A stretch of DNA of 64,000 bases. Origin: Chaenocephalus aceratus (Eukaryota > Chordata > Actinopteri > Perciformes > Channichthyidae). This document shows positions 62,929-64,000 of the stretch, in pieces; positions within the stretch are counted from its first letter, which is position 1; every line of letters starts with the position of its first letter. Under the pieces are notes generated by a model that made no database searches, was not told the DNA's origin, and saw only the letters and a program-made list of their open reading frames with translations. Location: contig CM043801.1 in the NCBI GenBank assembly GCA_023974075.1, forward strand, positions 27,693,736 through 27,757,735. Reading direction: 5' to 3'. The position numbers and the translations under genes are program-made.

Positions 62929-64000
62929 GAATGCCTCCCCGAGGGAACTTCCTGTCTGTGCTGCTCAGTGTGGCCTGAGCCCGTGGCGATGAGGACAAAT
63001 GCCACTTACACAATTGCCAGTGCCACTTTAACCCACTCCCACCACTGTCTAAAAACGCTGTTGGATATTAAAAAGAGAGAGGAGCAGAAAGGGGAAGGGG
63101 TTACTTGCAGCAGTCGCCTTGGGCAGAAACTGTACCTGTCCCAGGGGCTTCCATAGCAGACCAGACTTCAACACAAACAGGATATCAGGATATTTCTGGC
63201 TTGACACGTAGAGGATGCTGAGTCTTTGATGAGTTAAATCGTACCTTCTGTTTGAGGAGGTCTCCACCCTCGGGTCATTTCAGAAAACACTGTGGAAAGT
63301 CTCAAATCCCTTGTTAGATCTTTCTTTCTCCTTTTTTTCTGGATGGCTACGCTTGCCTCACCATCAATCATATTTATTTTCATATTTCTATGTGTGTGTT
63401 TCTCTCTCCCTTCATTTATATATTTTTAAAGAGCTCTATTAGGCCCTTTTTAAAGAGACAAATGCAAGACACGATGGAAAAACTAGGGCGGATCAATATA
63501 AGTATTGAGTCCCAACTTATATTTTTTAATGAATTGAGGCCAATTGTGTTTTCTAACATTTGGTCACATGTGTTACTGATGAATATCGATACTGAACAAA
63601 AGCTCTGTGGGATCTATTCCAATGGCTTGTAACCCAATGATCTGCAGTGTTTCCTTTGAATCTATTTCCTCCAGTAGTAGGGGCAGATCTTTTTCGAGTT
63701 CAAAACCACTACTTACAATTTCATCCTCTCATGCTCCCTCTTTGTGGGAATGTATCAGAGGGCACAACATGAGGGATGCACTAACAGAAACATCAAGTAC
63801 AGCGAGGCAAGGGGAGGCTTGGAAAGGTGGAAGGTGCTCAGGAAGAAAATGGGAAACAAGTGGAGAGGGAGAAAGAAGAAAGAGGGAGGGAGGGAAAGGG
63901 TGAGAGAAATGAAGCATTGAGCTGCAGGTAGGGACCGGAAAAACCGCCACAGTCAGCAGCTGCTGGGACAGGAAACCCACATGTTAGGAAGCGCTGCCAG
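62929..64000. other. No gene seen
   Basis: Intronic noncoding DNA with purine-rich runs near 63060-63100 and 63840-63905. No b4galt2 exon recognised. Confidence 0.5.

Overview
This window looks like a vertebrate, almost certainly teleost fish, nuclear locus that is mostly intron and transposon. Fish origin is inferred from the density of hAT DNA transposons, L2-type LINEs with the '...AAGTGCTATATAAATAAA' type tail, long (TG)n arrays, and a B4GALT2-like gene with vertebrate exon sizes. I cannot name the species.

The only cellular gene I can support is beta-1,4-galactosyltransferase 2 (b4galt2) on the + strand. Two internal exons are visible: 50390-50577 (188 bp, with the DVD metal-binding motif) and 55125-55246 (122 bp, with the WGWGGEDDD active-site stretch). 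They are separated by a 4,547-bp intron. The second exon is one base short in the conserved YFGG region, so it is frameshifted as given. This is either an assembly or sequencing indel or a real lesion. I found no earlier or later b4galt2 exon, so the window appears to be a large upstream intron (at least 50 kb if the missing exon truly lies outside) plus the start of a downstream intron of at least 8.7 kb.

The rest is a layered record of mobile elements. 1-3.2 kb and 3.8-4.7 kb: MITE fragments. 7.27-12.64 kb: a near full-length LINE on the + strand with endonuclease and reverse transcriptase, split by a 1,384-bp hAT element (8121-9504). 13.3-14.1 kb: a 5'-truncated L2. 16.66-21.95 kb: four nested DNA elements. 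The third layer carries a split minus-strand gene with a SWIM zinc finger, and the second and fourth layers carry BED-type zinc-finger exons of hAT transposases. 25.1-28.4 kb: a TTAA-flanked MITE and a 2.17-kb hAT with a transposase C-terminal remnant. 29.2-29.9 kb: a foldback element. 37-45 kb: LINE tails, a CCACACGGCG-type MITE, a SINE and a 2.1-kb minus-strand L2 with reverse transcriptase. 48.6-49.9 kb: a hAT holding an L2 tail, then a SINE. 56.3-59.6 kb: a hAT with another hAT inside. 60.6-60.9 kb: a second copy of the CCACACGGCG MITE. 62.6-62.9 kb: a short hAT MITE.

For eight hAT-type insertions I could read an exact 8-bp target-site duplication (TSD) on both sides, so those boundaries are firm. 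No tRNA or rRNA gene, CRISPR array or prokaryotic feature was seen. The stretches between elements are A+T-rich noncoding DNA with microsatellites.
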